The position numbers and the translations under genes are program-made. The notes under the pieces are model-generated. The model worked only from the letters and a program-made list of their open reading frames with translations, did no database searches and was not told where the DNA came from. From JBBSAT01 sp046351235 (GTDB taxonomy: Bacteria > Myxococcota_A > Polyangia > Polyangiales > Sandaracinaceae): a DNA stretch of 64,000 nucleotides. Positions within the stretch are counted from its first letter, which is position 1; every line of letters starts with the position of its first letter. The stretch covers positions 372,001 through 436,000 of the forward strand of contig JAXLYV010000001.1 of NCBI GenBank assembly GCA_046351235.1, read 5' to 3'. Shown one piece after another: positions 7,571-15,985 of this stretch.

Positions 7571-10183
7571 ATGCAAAGGTCCCTCGTCAGCTCGCTGCTC
7601 GCGCTCGCATCGCTGACGGCGATCTCGGGCGCCATCGCGCTCGAGCGAGCCATCGCCCAGCAGGCCGACGAGGCCGCGGCGGCCGAGGCGGCCGCCGAGG
7701 CCGAAGAAGAAGCCGAAGAAGAAGAGGCCCTCCGCGCCGAGGCCGAGGCCGAAGAAGAAGAGGCCGCGGGGCGCCCCTACGAGGGCGTCGACGACGCGGC
7801 CGCCGGCGTGCACGTGCCGCAGACGATCTGCGAAGGCGCGCGCATCCGCCGCATCCGCATCCTCGGCAACCGGCGCGTGGCCGACGAGGACGTGCTCGCC
7901 GGCATCCGCCTCCGCGCCGGCCGCACGTGCACCGATCGCCAGGTCACGCGTGACGCCCAGGCGCTCTGGGACCTCGGATTCTTCGACGACATCGTGGTCG
8001 AGGGCGAGGTCCAGTCCGACGATCGCATCGACCTCGTCTTCCGCGTGCGCGAGCGGCCGGCGATCGGTCACGTGCGCTACACGGGCAACGATCACGTCGG
8101 CTCGAGCGACATCGACGAGGTGATGACGCTGCGGGAGGGCTCCGTGCTCTCGCGCCCCGACATCGCCTCGCAGGTCACGCGCCTACGCGATCTCTACGCC
8201 GAGAAGGGCTACTTCCTGGCCCACATCGAGCCGGAGATCACGACGACCGAGAACAACCAGGTCGACGTCGTCTTCCACATCGAGGAGGGCCTCGAGGTCT
8301 CGGTGCGCCGCATCCGCTTCGTGGGCAACCACCACGTCTCGGACGGCGAGCTGCGCGGCGTGATGCAGACCGGCGAGACCGGCTTCTTCTCGTTCCTCAC
8401 GAACAACGACAACTTCCAGCAGGCGCACTTCGACGAGGACCAGACGCGCCTCGCCGCGACCTACTACGACCGCGGGTTCCTCCAGATCCACGTCGGCACG
8501 CCGCGCATCGAGCTCACCGCCGATCGCCGCTACATCGACATCACGATCCCCGTCACCGAGGGCCCGCGCTTCCGGCTCGGCCACATCCGCGTGACCGAGC
8601 TCGACGAGACGGGCGAAGAGATCGATCCGCTCGGCGGGCGCCGCACGCTGCGCGAGATGATCCCGGCCCAGCCGGGCGACTGGTTCAACCGCACGGCGCT
8701 CGCGCAGGCGCTGCAGTCGATCACGCGCTTCTACCGCGATCAGGGCTACGCCCACGCGGAGGTCTCGCCGCAGATGGAGCTCGACGGCGAGACGCGCGCG
8801 GTCGACCTCACGGTGGCGATCCAGCGCGGCGCGCCGACGACGATCGAGCGCATCAACATCCGCGGCAACACCAAGACGCGCGACAGCGTCATCCGCCGCG
8901 AGCTGCGCATCTCGGAGGGCGACCTCTACTCGCAGACGCGCCTCGAGACCTCGCGCGCCGCGGTGCAGGCGCTCGGCTACTTCGAGCACGTCGAGATGAG
9001 CGAGTCGGACGGCTCGCGCGACGACACCATCATCGTCAACTTCGAGGTCGCCGAGCGCGCGACCGGAACGTTCCAGGTGGGCGCCGGCTTCTCGTCGATC
9101 GAGAGCTTCATCCTCACCGCGCAGATCAACCAGCAGAACCTGTTCGGCAACGGGCAGTCGCTCTCGCTCCAGCTCCAGCTCTCCGGCCTGAGGCAGCTCA
9201 TCCAGCTGCAATTGGTCGAGCCCTACTTGTTCGGCACCGATTGGAGTGCCGCGATAGAGCTGTTCAGAACGACACGCCAATACCAGGCGTTCAGTCGAAA
9301 CTCGACCGGCGGCAGCTTGAGCCTCGGTCACTGGCTGCTCGATCGTCGCTTCACGTTCTTCGCGAGCTACCGCGGCGACTACGTCGAGATCGGCGCGCGC
9401 ACGGGCGGCTTCTTCGGCTCGGGCACGGGCGCCGGCTTGTTCCAGCTCCCGACGCTGCAGCTGGCGAACCTGTACCGGCAGGGCCTCTCGAGCTCGCTCC
9501 GGTTCACCTTGCAGTGGGACTCGCGCGACAACCGCCTGTTCCCCATGAACGGCCTCTACATCCAGGCCTCGACCGAGATCGCCGACGAGATCCTCGGATC
9601 GGCGAACACGTTCGTGCGCACCACGGCGTTCGTGCGCTGGTACTGGGAGCTGTTCAGTGGCGTCGTGCTCAAGATGAACACGACGGCCGGCCTCATCACG
9701 TCGCGCCAGACGCCAGGCCCGCCGATCTTCGAGCGCTTCTATCTCGGCGGCATCTTCAGCGTCCGCGGCTTCCCGCTGAACGGCCTCGGCCCCCGCGTGG
9801 GCTTGTCGCAGTCCACCGATCCGAACGCCGCGCTCGGCGACACCGGCATCCCGGTCGGCGGCAACGCGCAGTTCTATTACAACCTCGAGCTCGAGTTCCC
9901 CATCATCCCGCAGGTCCAGATCCGCGGCGTGATCTTCACGGACGGCGGCAACGCCTGGAACCTCGACAGCTACCTCTGCGTGCCGAGCGCGCCGGTGCAG
10001 GACCCCTCGTCGGATCCCTGCAACTACATGCGCAACCCGTTCGACATCCGCACGTCGTGGGGTTTCGGCGTCCGCTGGATCTCGCCCCTCGGTCCCCTGC
10101 GCTTCGAGTGGGGCATCCCGTTCATCCGCCGGCCCTGGGAACAGTCGGTCGACTTCCAGTTCACGATCGGCAACTTCTTCTGA
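7571..10183 (+). CDS. bamA: Outer membrane protein assembly factor BamA (Omp85)
   Basis: The 870-residue protein is the core of the outer-membrane beta-barrel assembly machine. After a signal peptide and an unusual Glu/Ala-rich stretch (about residues 33-75), POTRA domains run to about residue 475. Their typical starts include IRRIRILGNRRV, VRRIRFVGNHHV and IERINIRGNTKT. A 16-strand barrel follows, with VRGF in the FYLGGIFSVRGF lid region and a C-terminal strand ending in Phe (FQFTIGNFF), the BAM recognition signal. Length and order match full BamA rather than TamA. The ATG at 7571 gives the signal peptide. In many bacteria skp and fabZ follow directly; here a reversed gene lies between. Confidence 0.93.
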   Translation: MQRSLVSSLLALASLTAISGAIALERAIAQQADEAAAAEAAAEAEEEAEEEEALRAEAEAEEEEAAGRPYEGVDDAAAGVHVPQTICEGARIRRIRILGNRRVADEDVLAGIRLRAGRTCTDRQVTRDAQALWDLGFFDDIVVEGEVQSDDRIDLVFRVRERPAIGHVRYTGNDHVGSSDIDEVMTLREGSVLSRPDIASQVTRLRDLYAEKGYFLAHIEPEITTTENNQVDVVFHIEEGLEVSVRRIRFVGNHHVSDGELRGVMQTGETGFFSFLTNNDNFQQAHFDEDQTRLAATYYDRGFLQIHVGTPRIELTADRRYIDITIPVTEGPRFRLGHIRVTELDETGEEIDPLGGRRTLREMIPAQPGDWFNRTALAQALQSITRFYRDQGYAHAEVSPQMELDGETRAVDLTVAIQRGAPTTIERINIRGNTKTRDSVIRRELRISEGDLYSQTRLETSRAAVQALGYFEHVEMSESDGSRDDTIIVNFEVAERATGTFQVGAGFSSIESFILTAQINQQNLFGNGQSLSLQLQLSGLRQLIQLQLVEPYLFGTDWSAAIELFRTTRQYQAFSRNSTGGSLSLGHWLLDRRFTFFASYRGDYVEIGARTGGFFGSGTGAGLFQLPTLQLANLYRQGLSSSLRFTLQWDSRDNRLFPMNGLYIQASTEIADEILGSANTFVRTTAFVRWYWELFSGVVLKMNTTAGLITSRQTPGPPIFERFYLGGIFSVRGFPLNGLGPRVGLSQSTDPNAALGDTGIPVGGNAQFYYNLELEFPIIPQVQIRGVIFTDGGNAWNLDSYLCVPSAPVQDPSSDPCNYMRNPFDIRTSWGFGVRWISPLGPLRFEWGIPFIRRPWEQSVDFQFTIGNFF

Positions 10184-10186
10184 CCG

Positions 10187-10222
10187 GCTCGCGCCGCTGC
10201 TGCGGGCCCGCGCGGCGCGAGC
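10187..10222. terminator. Terminator-like hairpin between convergent genes
   Basis: A perfect 11-bp stem, GCTCGCGCCGC / GCGGCGCGAGC, with a 14-base loop starts 4 bp after the bamA stop codon. It lies between convergent bamA and the expansin-like gene. There is no U-run, so it may work with Rho. Confidence 0.5.
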
Positions 10223-10251
10223 GAACGAGGCGCGGCTCGAGACGTGCGCGG

Positions 10252-11745
10252 TCAGGGCGCGAGGAGCTGCACGTCGTCGAAGACGACGGTGGCGTTGCCC
10301 GCGCCGTTCTGGATGGTGAAGCGCGACAGGCGCGCGCCCGCCGGGCAGCTCGCCGTGAGATCGAGCGTGACGTGCGTCCAGCTCGTGGTGATCGCGGGCA
10401 GGGTGATCGCGCTGCACGTCACGCCGTCGGCCGCATAGGGCTGCACGCGCAGCGTGGGCGTCCCGTTCGCGACGCGCGCCCAGAGGTCCAGGCGCGGCGC
10501 GTCCTCGAGCGGGATGAGCTGGTTGCTCCCGAAGGCGAAGCCGCCGAACGCCGCGTAGGCGACCGACGCGCACGCGCTGCCGGCGTGGCATCCCGTGCTC
10601 GCCGCGAGGTCGATGGTCGCGCTGTAGCTGCCCCAGTCGCGCCACGCCTCGGCGGTGAAGCCCGAGAACACCGTCGACGAGAAGCCGTCGGCGTAGATGC
10701 TGCGCAGCGGCTCGTACGCGCACGTCATCCCCGCCGCGCGCAGGTCGTGGAACTGGATGCCGAGGTCCACGTCCGTTCCGTCGTCGAGCGGGATGAGCGT
10801 CGTCGAGGCGAGCACCTCGCCCTGCACGCTCGTCACGCGCAGCTCGATGCCGGTGCCCCCGCGGCGCGGATCGACGCCGGTCAGCTCGAGCTGGTTGGTC
10901 CAGCTCCGCGTGAGCGGCGTCCACGGGTTGGGGCTCGTGACGCCGGGCCCGGCGCCGCGGAATTCGACGCTCTCGAGCGCGATCGCGTGCGAGTACACCA
11001 TGAGGCGCGTGTAGAACGGCTGCGTGAGCGGGTCGACGTAGGCGCGGATCGTCCCCGAGCTCGGGCAGGGGACCACGCGCACGTTGCCGAGCGTCGAGCC
11101 TGCGTTGGCCGTCATGAGATCGCCGTGCGCGGTGGGCGCGACATCGACCGAGGGCGCGCCGTGCGGGCAGTTCGCACAGCAGCCGGGATCGCAGACGTCG
11201 GTGATCATCACCACGGTGGTGCGGTCGCCGACGGTGACCTCCATACACTCGCCGCAGCCCTGGCCCTCGGGGCGGCTGCCACCGCCCTGCGCCGCGGGGA
11301 AGCCGTAGAAGAGCTCGGCGGCGGCGATCGTGTAGCCGGCCGCGAAGAGCGGCGGCATGTGCGCGGCGACGGCGCCGTAGCCGCAGGTGCCTCCGCCGAC
11401 GGGCGTGTAACCGGTGACGCTCGCCGAGCCGCAGCTCGCGGCCGGGAGGACGACGGCCGCGTCGTGCGGCAACGCGGCATCGGTCGGAGCGGTCCCGGCG
11501 TCGGTCGCGGCCGCGTCCTCGCTCGCCGCATCGCCGCCGCTCTGCGCGTCGGGTGGGCTCGCGGCGTCCGGCCCGCGGGCCGCGTCCGCGCCGGTGTCGG
11601 CGACGCTCGCGCCGTCGACGCTGCCGCCATCGCGCGCGGCGTCGAGCCCGCTGTCGTTCGCTCCTGCGTCGTTGCTGGGGGCCGGCGCCACCTCGCAGGC
11701 GGTGGCGAGCAAGAACAGCGAGGCAGCCGTGACGGTGTGGCGCAT
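10252..11745 (-). CDS. Expansin-like secreted lipoprotein (DPBB domain) with C-terminal jelly-roll
   Basis: The 497-residue protein has a lipobox (LLATAC, Cys near 17) and an Asp/Ala linker to about residue 100. A Cys-rich double-psi beta-barrel region follows (VTGYTPVGGGTCGYG, GCGECMEVTV, ITDVCDPGCC). The G-x-CGYG and C-x-x-C pattern and the companion domain after it (about residues 240-350) match bacterial expansins, which loosen plant or microbial cell-wall polysaccharide without hydrolysis. Residues from about 350 to 497 look like a carbohydrate-binding jelly-roll ending in VVFDDVQLLAP. It probably acts at the cell surface. The gene lies reversed between bamA and skp, which suggests a later insertion. 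Confidence 0.65.
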   Translation of the reverse strand: MRHTVTAASLFLLATACEVAPAPSNDAGANDSGLDAARDGGSVDGASVADTGADAARGPDAASPPDAQSGGDAASEDAAATDAGTAPTDAALPHDAAVVLPAASCGSASVTGYTPVGGGTCGYGAVAAHMPPLFAAGYTIAAAELFYGFPAAQGGGSRPEGQGCGECMEVTVGDRTTVVMITDVCDPGCCANCPHGAPSVDVAPTAHGDLMTANAGSTLGNVRVVPCPSSGTIRAYVDPLTQPFYTRLMVYSHAIALESVEFRGAGPGVTSPNPWTPLTRSWTNQLELTGVDPRRGGTGIELRVTSVQGEVLASTTLIPLDDGTDVDLGIQFHDLRAAGMTCAYEPLRSIYADGFSSTVFSGFTAEAWRDWGSYSATIDLAASTGCHAGSACASVAYAAFGGFAFGSNQLIPLEDAPRLDLWARVANGTPTLRVQPYAADGVTCSAITLPAITTSWTHVTLDLTASCPAGARLSRFTIQNGAGNATVVFDDVQLLAP

Positions 11746-11810
11746 GAATCCTCTCTCGCGCCGAGCGTCTCACAACAGCCACCCCGCGCCCGGCGAAATC
11801 ACCGGCACGC

Positions 11811-11839
11811 TTGACCCGTATGTCGTGAGCGGCTACCCA
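11811..11839 (+). promoter_or_regulatory. Probable promoter for the skp-fabZ unit
   Basis: TTGACC at 11811-11816 and TACCCA at 11834-11839 have a 17-bp spacer. The hexamer TTGACC is the same as in the bamA and groES promoters here. Transcription would start near 11846, about 11 bases before the skp GTG. It gives skp its own promoter, separate from bamA. Confidence 0.45.
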
Positions 11840-11856
11840 TCGGCCCGGAACCACCT

Positions 11857-12549
11857 GTGAACAAGACGCAGCACCTTCAATCGTTCAGGAGGCACGCGAT
11901 CACGCTCGTCGCGGCTCTTCTCCTCTCGACGTGGGCGCCGCGCATCTACGCCCAGGTGCACATCGCGGTCGTCGACCTGCAGCGCGCCCTGAACGAGACC
12001 GAGGACGGCCGCCGGGCGAAGGCGCGCCTCAAGCGTCTGTTCAAGCAGCGTCAGCAGGAGCTCGACAAGGCGCAGGGTGAGCTGAAGTCCTTGAAGGAGG
12101 AGTTCGACGAGCAGTCGGACACGCTCTCGGCGGAGGCCCGCCAAGAGCGTCTCGACCAGATCCAGAAGCAGTTCGTCGAGCTGCAGTCGACCTACGTCGA
12201 GTACCAGCGCGAGCTCGCCGAGAAGGAAGCGGAGATGACCCAAGAGATCATCGCCCGCATGGAGACGATCCTCCGGCGCATCGGCCAGGAAGAGGGCTAC
12301 ACGCTCATCCTCGAGCGGAACGAGGGCGGCGTCGTCTTCGTCCCGAGCAACCTCGACGTCACCGACGTGGTCATCCAGAGATACAACGCGGGCGAAGGAC
12401 GAGACGCCGACTCCGACTCGTCGTCGGGCAGCGGATCAGGCTCCTCGAGCTCGTCCAGCTCGTCCAGCTCCTCGTCGAGCACGGGAACCGGCTCGGGCAC
12501 GGGCGGGTCTCGGTCGACCAAACGCTCGACGGGCGGCGGCGCGCACTAG
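11857..12549 (+). CDS. skp: Periplasmic chaperone Skp/OmpH family with Ser-rich tail
   Basis: The 230-residue protein starts at GTG and has a signal peptide ending near YAQ (residue 33). The mature region begins VHIAVVDLQRALNET, the usual OmpH/Skp opening, and continues as a long coiled coil (about residues 55-135). Skp forms a trimer whose helical arms hold unfolded outer-membrane proteins on their way to BamA. Residues from about 185 to 230 are a run of Ser/Gly/Thr ending in basic residues, an extension absent from typical Skp (about 160 residues). It is followed 18 bp later by fabZ. Confidence 0.85.
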   Translation: MNKTQHLQSFRRHAITLVAALLLSTWAPRIYAQVHIAVVDLQRALNETEDGRRAKARLKRLFKQRQQELDKAQGELKSLKEEFDEQSDTLSAEARQERLDQIQKQFVELQSTYVEYQRELAEKEAEMTQEIIARMETILRRIGQEEGYTLILERNEGGVVFVPSNLDVTDVVIQRYNAGEGRDADSDSSSGSGSGSSSSSSSSSSSSSTGTGSGTGGSRSTKRSTGGGAH

Positions 12550-12567
12550 CGAGAGGACGCGGGATCG

Positions 12568-13014
12568 ATGGAGCTCGACATCCAGCGCATCCTGCGGATC
12601 CTCCCGCATCGCACGCCGTTCCTGCTCCTCGATCGCGTGACCGAGGTGCAGCCGCGCAAGTCGGCGCGCGCGTTCAAGTGCGTCAGCTACGGCGAGCCGT
12701 GGGCCGTCGGGCACTTCCCCGGGCACCCGGTGTATCCGAACGTGCTCCTGCTCGAGTCGATGTTCCAGCTCCTCGCGGTGCTGGCGTACGCCTCCGAGCC
12801 CTTCGACACCGCGCAGAAGGTCGTCTACTTCCTGGGCGTCGAGCAGGCGAAGTTCCGCAAGGCGGTGGTGCCGGGCGATCGCGTCGAGCTCGCGCTCGAG
12901 GTGACGCAGCGCCGCTCGAACATCTGGAAGGCGAGCGCCACCGCGACCGTCGACGGCAACCTCTCGGCGCAGGCCGAGATCCTCGCCGCCGTGACCGACC
13001 GCGAACAGCTGTGA
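12568..13014 (+). CDS. fabZ: 3-hydroxyacyl-ACP dehydratase, FabZ family
   Basis: The 148-residue hot-dog-fold protein matches FabZ in length and motifs. It opens with ILRILPHRTPFLLLDRV. It keeps the active-site stretch HFPGHPVYPNVLLLESM, where the His and the Glu of ESM are the catalytic pair. FabZ dehydrates (3R)-hydroxyacyl-ACP in fatty-acid elongation and sits beside skp in many Gram-negative genomes. The usual neighbours lpxD and lpxA are absent here. The canonical PGxP is PNV in this copy, so a FabA-like or specialised dehydratase is possible. Confidence 0.82.
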   Translation: MELDIQRILRILPHRTPFLLLDRVTEVQPRKSARAFKCVSYGEPWAVGHFPGHPVYPNVLLLESMFQLLAVLAYASEPFDTAQKVVYFLGVEQAKFRKAVVPGDRVELALEVTQRRSNIWKASATATVDGNLSAQAEILAAVTDREQL

Positions 13015-13032
13015 GCCTGGCTCACGGTTTTT
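13011..13032 (+). terminator. Rho-independent terminator after fabZ
   Basis: The stem GTGAGCC / GGCTCAC includes the fabZ stop codon and is followed by GGTTTTT. It separates the skp-fabZ unit from the TolC-like gene. Confidence 0.7.
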
Positions 13033-13130
13033 CGGGCTGCGGATTCACAGGCGCGCGTCGCGCCGGATCGTCCGCGCAAAAGGCCGCGGCAGCCGTTGCT
13101 CGGCGCCATCTTTGCCGATAGATACGCGCC

Positions 13131-14597
13131 GTGCGCCGTCCGGCTCGCCTCCTCGCGCTGTCGATCGCCGCGGTCGCCCTCGCGTGGCCGTTGGCCGCGA
13201 TCGGCTATGCGCAAGAGGAGGACGAGGACCTCGATCTCGGCATCACGGCCGAGGACGCGGCCGACGGAAGCGAGCCGAGCGACCCCGACGCCTCGGACGC
13301 CGAGGAGGTGCCGGTCCTCGATCTCGAGGCGTTCACGCGCCACGCCGAGCGCACGTACCCGGGCCTGCGCGCCGCGCAGTCGCGCATCCGCGCCGCGCAG
13401 GCGCAGCTCGACGAAGCGTGGGTGAGCCCGTTCTTCCAGGGCGCGGTCACGGCGGGCGTCTCGATCGCGCCCGAGGTGCACGGCAGCCCCCTGTTCTCGC
13501 CCGACTCGCAGGTGCCCATCACCAACCCGTGGGCCCCCATCGTCGGCGTGCAGGTCGACGGGATGATCCCGCTCTGGACCTTCGGCAAGCTCAGCGGCGC
13601 GCGCGACGCGGCGCGGGCCGGCATCCGCGCCGCCGAGGGCGACCGCTCGCGCGTGCGCAACCAGCTCCTCTACGACGTGCGGCGCGCGTACTTCGCGCTC
13701 CAGCTCTCGCTCGACATCCAGCAGATGCTCGCCGAGGGCCTGCCGCAGATCCGCGGCGCGCTGCAGCACGTGGAGGAGCAGCTCGCGGCCGGCGATGCGG
13801 AGGTCACCGAGACCGATCGCTATCGCCTCTCGGCGGCCCTCTCCGAGGTCGAGGCGCGCGAGGCGCAGGCGCGCCACCTCGAGATGTCCTCGCGCGCGGC
13901 GTTGCGCATCCTGAGCGGCGTGCGGCGCTTCGAGGTGCCCGAGTGCCCGCTCGCGCTCGTGGACACGCAGGTCGAGCCGCTCGAGCACTACCTCTCGCAC
14001 GCGCTCACCGATCGCCCCGAGGTGCACATGCTCGAGGCCGCGCAGGCGGCGCGCCAGGCGAGCCTCGAGGTGACGCGCGCGGGCGCGCTGCCCGACATCG
14101 GGCTGACGTACCGCTTCGGCATCAGCTACGCGCCCGGCATCACCGATCAGACCAACCCGTTCATCTACGATCCGGCGAACTACACGACGGTGCAGGCGGG
14201 CATCGGCCTGCGCTGGTCGCTCGATCTCTGGGGCACGGCGTACCGCGTCGATCGCGAGACGGCGCTGCTCGACGACGTGCGCGGCCGGACCGACGAGGCG
14301 CGCGCGGGTCTCGAGCTCGAGGTGACGGACGCCTACGAGACCGTGGTCGAGGCGCTGCGGCGTGTGGAGTCCTACGACCGCGGCCGGCGCGACACGCGCG
14401 CGTGGTTCATCTCGGCGGCGCAGGGTGTCGAGGTCGGGACCTCCGAGCTCTCCGAGATGGTCGACGCCGTCCGCGCTTACTTCACGGCGCGCTACGGGCA
14501 CCTGCAGGCGATCGCCGACGCGGACACGGCGCTCGCGAACCTCGCGCGCGTGTCGGCGCTGCCCGTCACCGATCGCTGGGAGCGTCGCTGCGACTGA
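13131..14597 (+). CDS. TolC-family outer membrane efflux protein
   Basis: The 488-residue protein starts at GTG, has a signal peptide ending near GYAQ (residue 29) and then an acidic spacer. Two related helical halves follow, beginning near LEAFTRHAERTYPGLRAAQSRI and LSHALTDRPEVHMLEAAQAA, which is the duplicated outer-membrane-factor fold. Such proteins form trimeric tunnels for type I secretion or RND/ABC efflux. No inner-membrane pump or adaptor is encoded next to it, so the partner is unknown. It may instead be an orphan channel. Its last 32 bases overlap the convergent downstream gene. Confidence 0.8.
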   Translation: MRRPARLLALSIAAVALAWPLAAIGYAQEEDEDLDLGITAEDAADGSEPSDPDASDAEEVPVLDLEAFTRHAERTYPGLRAAQSRIRAAQAQLDEAWVSPFFQGAVTAGVSIAPEVHGSPLFSPDSQVPITNPWAPIVGVQVDGMIPLWTFGKLSGARDAARAGIRAAEGDRSRVRNQLLYDVRRAYFALQLSLDIQQMLAEGLPQIRGALQHVEEQLAAGDAEVTETDRYRLSAALSEVEAREAQARHLEMSSRAALRILSGVRRFEVPECPLALVDTQVEPLEHYLSHALTDRPEVHMLEAAQAARQASLEVTRAGALPDIGLTYRFGISYAPGITDQTNPFIYDPANYTTVQAGIGLRWSLDLWGTAYRVDRETALLDDVRGRTDEARAGLELEVTDAYETVVEALRRVESYDRGRRDTRAWFISAAQGVEVGTSELSEMVDAVRAYFTARYGHLQAIADADTALANLARVSALPVTDRWERRCD

Positions 14598-15174
14598 AGG
14601 TGCCGCGCGCCAGATCGAGCGCGTAGCGCGCGCCGCTCGTGCCCTCCGCGAGGGCTCCCTCGGCTGCGAAGGACGCGATCGGCTCGGGCGCGGGGACCGA
14701 CCAGCGCTGCGCGCCGCCGGGGAGATCGATCGCGGTCACGAAAGGGCCGGGCTCGGCGACGAGCGCGAGCGTAGGCAGCACGACGAAGGCATGCGCGTCG
14801 GAATCGACCGAGCGCGTCGCCCCCTCGTGGACGTTGCCCCCGTCGGCCGCGTCGAGCAGCCAGAAGCGCGTGCCGTCCGCGTCGCGGCGCCAGACGAGCA
14901 CGAGGCCGTCCCGCAGCGAGACCGACTCGACCTCGTCCGCCTCGAGGCTCCGGCACCAGCGATCGCTCGCGGTTGCCGGATCGACGCGGCAGAGCTCGTG
15001 AACGCCGGGCCCCCACGCGGCCTCGCGGAAAACGGTGCGAAACTCTCCGCGCTCGAAGGTCTGCTCGACGCGCGTCTCGCGGCCGAAGTGCCGCGCGGCC
15101 CAGGCGGCGCCGAACGCCAGCCCGACCAGGGTCATCGCGGCCAGCGATCGCAGCCCGGCGCCTTCCTGCCGCAT
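14566..15174 (-). CDS. Membrane-anchored hypothetical protein
   Basis: The 202-residue protein has one N-terminal hydrophobic segment (LAAMTLVGLAFGAAWAA, about residues 11-27) that may act as an uncleaved anchor. The rest is beta-rich, with repeated strand-turn units such as LRDGLVLVWRRDADGTRFWLLDAADG and PFVTAIDLPGGAQRW, resembling PQQ-like propeller blades but too few for a full propeller. I do not recognise the family. It overlaps the end of the convergent TolC-like gene by 32 bp, so one of the two ends could be misjudged. Confidence 0.5.
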   Translation of the reverse strand: MRQEGAGLRSLAAMTLVGLAFGAAWAARHFGRETRVEQTFERGEFRTVFREAAWGPGVHELCRVDPATASDRWCRSLEADEVESVSLRDGLVLVWRRDADGTRFWLLDAADGGNVHEGATRSVDSDAHAFVVLPTLALVAEPGPFVTAIDLPGGAQRWSVPAPEPIASFAAEGALAEGTSGARYALDLARGTFSRSDAPSDR

Positions 15175-15281
15175 CGACCGGCTCGTACCACGTCGGCGGC
15201 GGTGGCGGCTGGCGCGCGCGTTGCTCGGTGCGAATACTCGCCCCGTCCACCGCGTCCTACAGGGCGCTCATGGAGCCTCGC

Positions 15282-15938
15282 ATGTCCCGCCTCGCCCTCC
15301 GCCTCCTCGCCACGCTCGCCTTCTCGCTCCTCCTCGTGCCCGCGGGCGCGAGCGCGCAGGGCGGCCCGGCCACGCGCTACCTGCGCCAGCGCCACACGGA
15401 CGTGGACCACATCATGGAGCGCCAGGCGACGACCGACGCCGAGCGCACGGCGCGCGACGCCGAGGTCACGCAGATCCTCGTCTCGCTCCTCGACTTCGAC
15501 GAACTCTCGCACCAAGCGCTCGCCGCGCACTGGGACGATCTGACGCCGGCGCAGCGCACCGAGTTCACCTCGCTCCTGCGCCAGCTCGTCGAGCGCAACT
15601 ACCGCACGAACCTCGAGCGCATCCGCGACTACCAGGTCGACTACACGCGCGAGGAGACGATCGCGAACGGCGTCGTCGTGCACACCGAGGCGCACTCGCG
15701 CGCCTCGCGCCGCGAGCCTCCCATCGCCATCGACTACACGATGCACCGCGTGGGGAGCGACTGGCGCGTGGTGGACGTGGTGACCGACGCGGCGAGCCTC
15801 GTGCACAACTACCAGCAGCAGTTCCACCGCATCATCACGCGCGATGGGTTCGACACGCTCTTGACCCGGATGCGTGACCGCCTGGCCCGCGAGGGTGGGG
15901 CCTCGGGCGCCACGGGCGGCGCCTCCGCGCCGCATTGA
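15282..15938 (+). CDS. MlaC/Ttg2D-family phospholipid-binding protein
   Basis: The 218-residue protein has a signal peptide ending near GASAQ and a body of the MlaC type. It shows FDELSHQALAAHWDDLTPAQRTEFTSLLRQLVERNY, then the strand-rich part with DYTMHRVGSDWRVVDVVTD and YQQQFHRIITRDGFDTLL. MlaC carries phospholipids across the periplasm between outer- and inner-membrane Mla complexes and helps keep outer-membrane lipid asymmetry. No mlaE, mlaF or mlaD lies nearby, so its partners are elsewhere. The ATG at 15282 was chosen because GGAG lies 7 bases upstream. Confidence 0.85.
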   Translation: MSRLALRLLATLAFSLLLVPAGASAQGGPATRYLRQRHTDVDHIMERQATTDAERTARDAEVTQILVSLLDFDELSHQALAAHWDDLTPAQRTEFTSLLRQLVERNYRTNLERIRDYQVDYTREETIANGVVVHTEAHSRASRREPPIAIDYTMHRVGSDWRVVDVVTDAASLVHNYQQQFHRIITRDGFDTLLTRMRDRLAREGGASGATGGASAPH

Positions 15939-15948
15939 CGCGGCCTCA

Positions 15949-15976
15949 TTGACGGGGGGGGCTGGCGCGCTAACGT
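15949..15976 (+). promoter_or_regulatory. Promoter of the DUF507 gene, nearly leaderless
   Basis: TTGACG at 15949-15954 and TAACGT at 15971-15976 are 16 bp apart. A start about 7 bases downstream falls near 15983, three bases before the ATG, and no ribosome-binding site is visible. The mRNA may be leaderless. Confidence 0.45.
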
Positions 15977-15985
15977 CGCGCCGCC

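Noticed and set aside
8183..11854. A long open frame on the minus strand, over 1200 codons, across bamA and the expansin-like gene
   Set aside because: It is an antisense shadow. At this GC content stops are rare in the complementary frames, and its product is Arg/Ala/Glu/Asp low-complexity without domains, while the sense frames encode BamA and other recognisable proteins.
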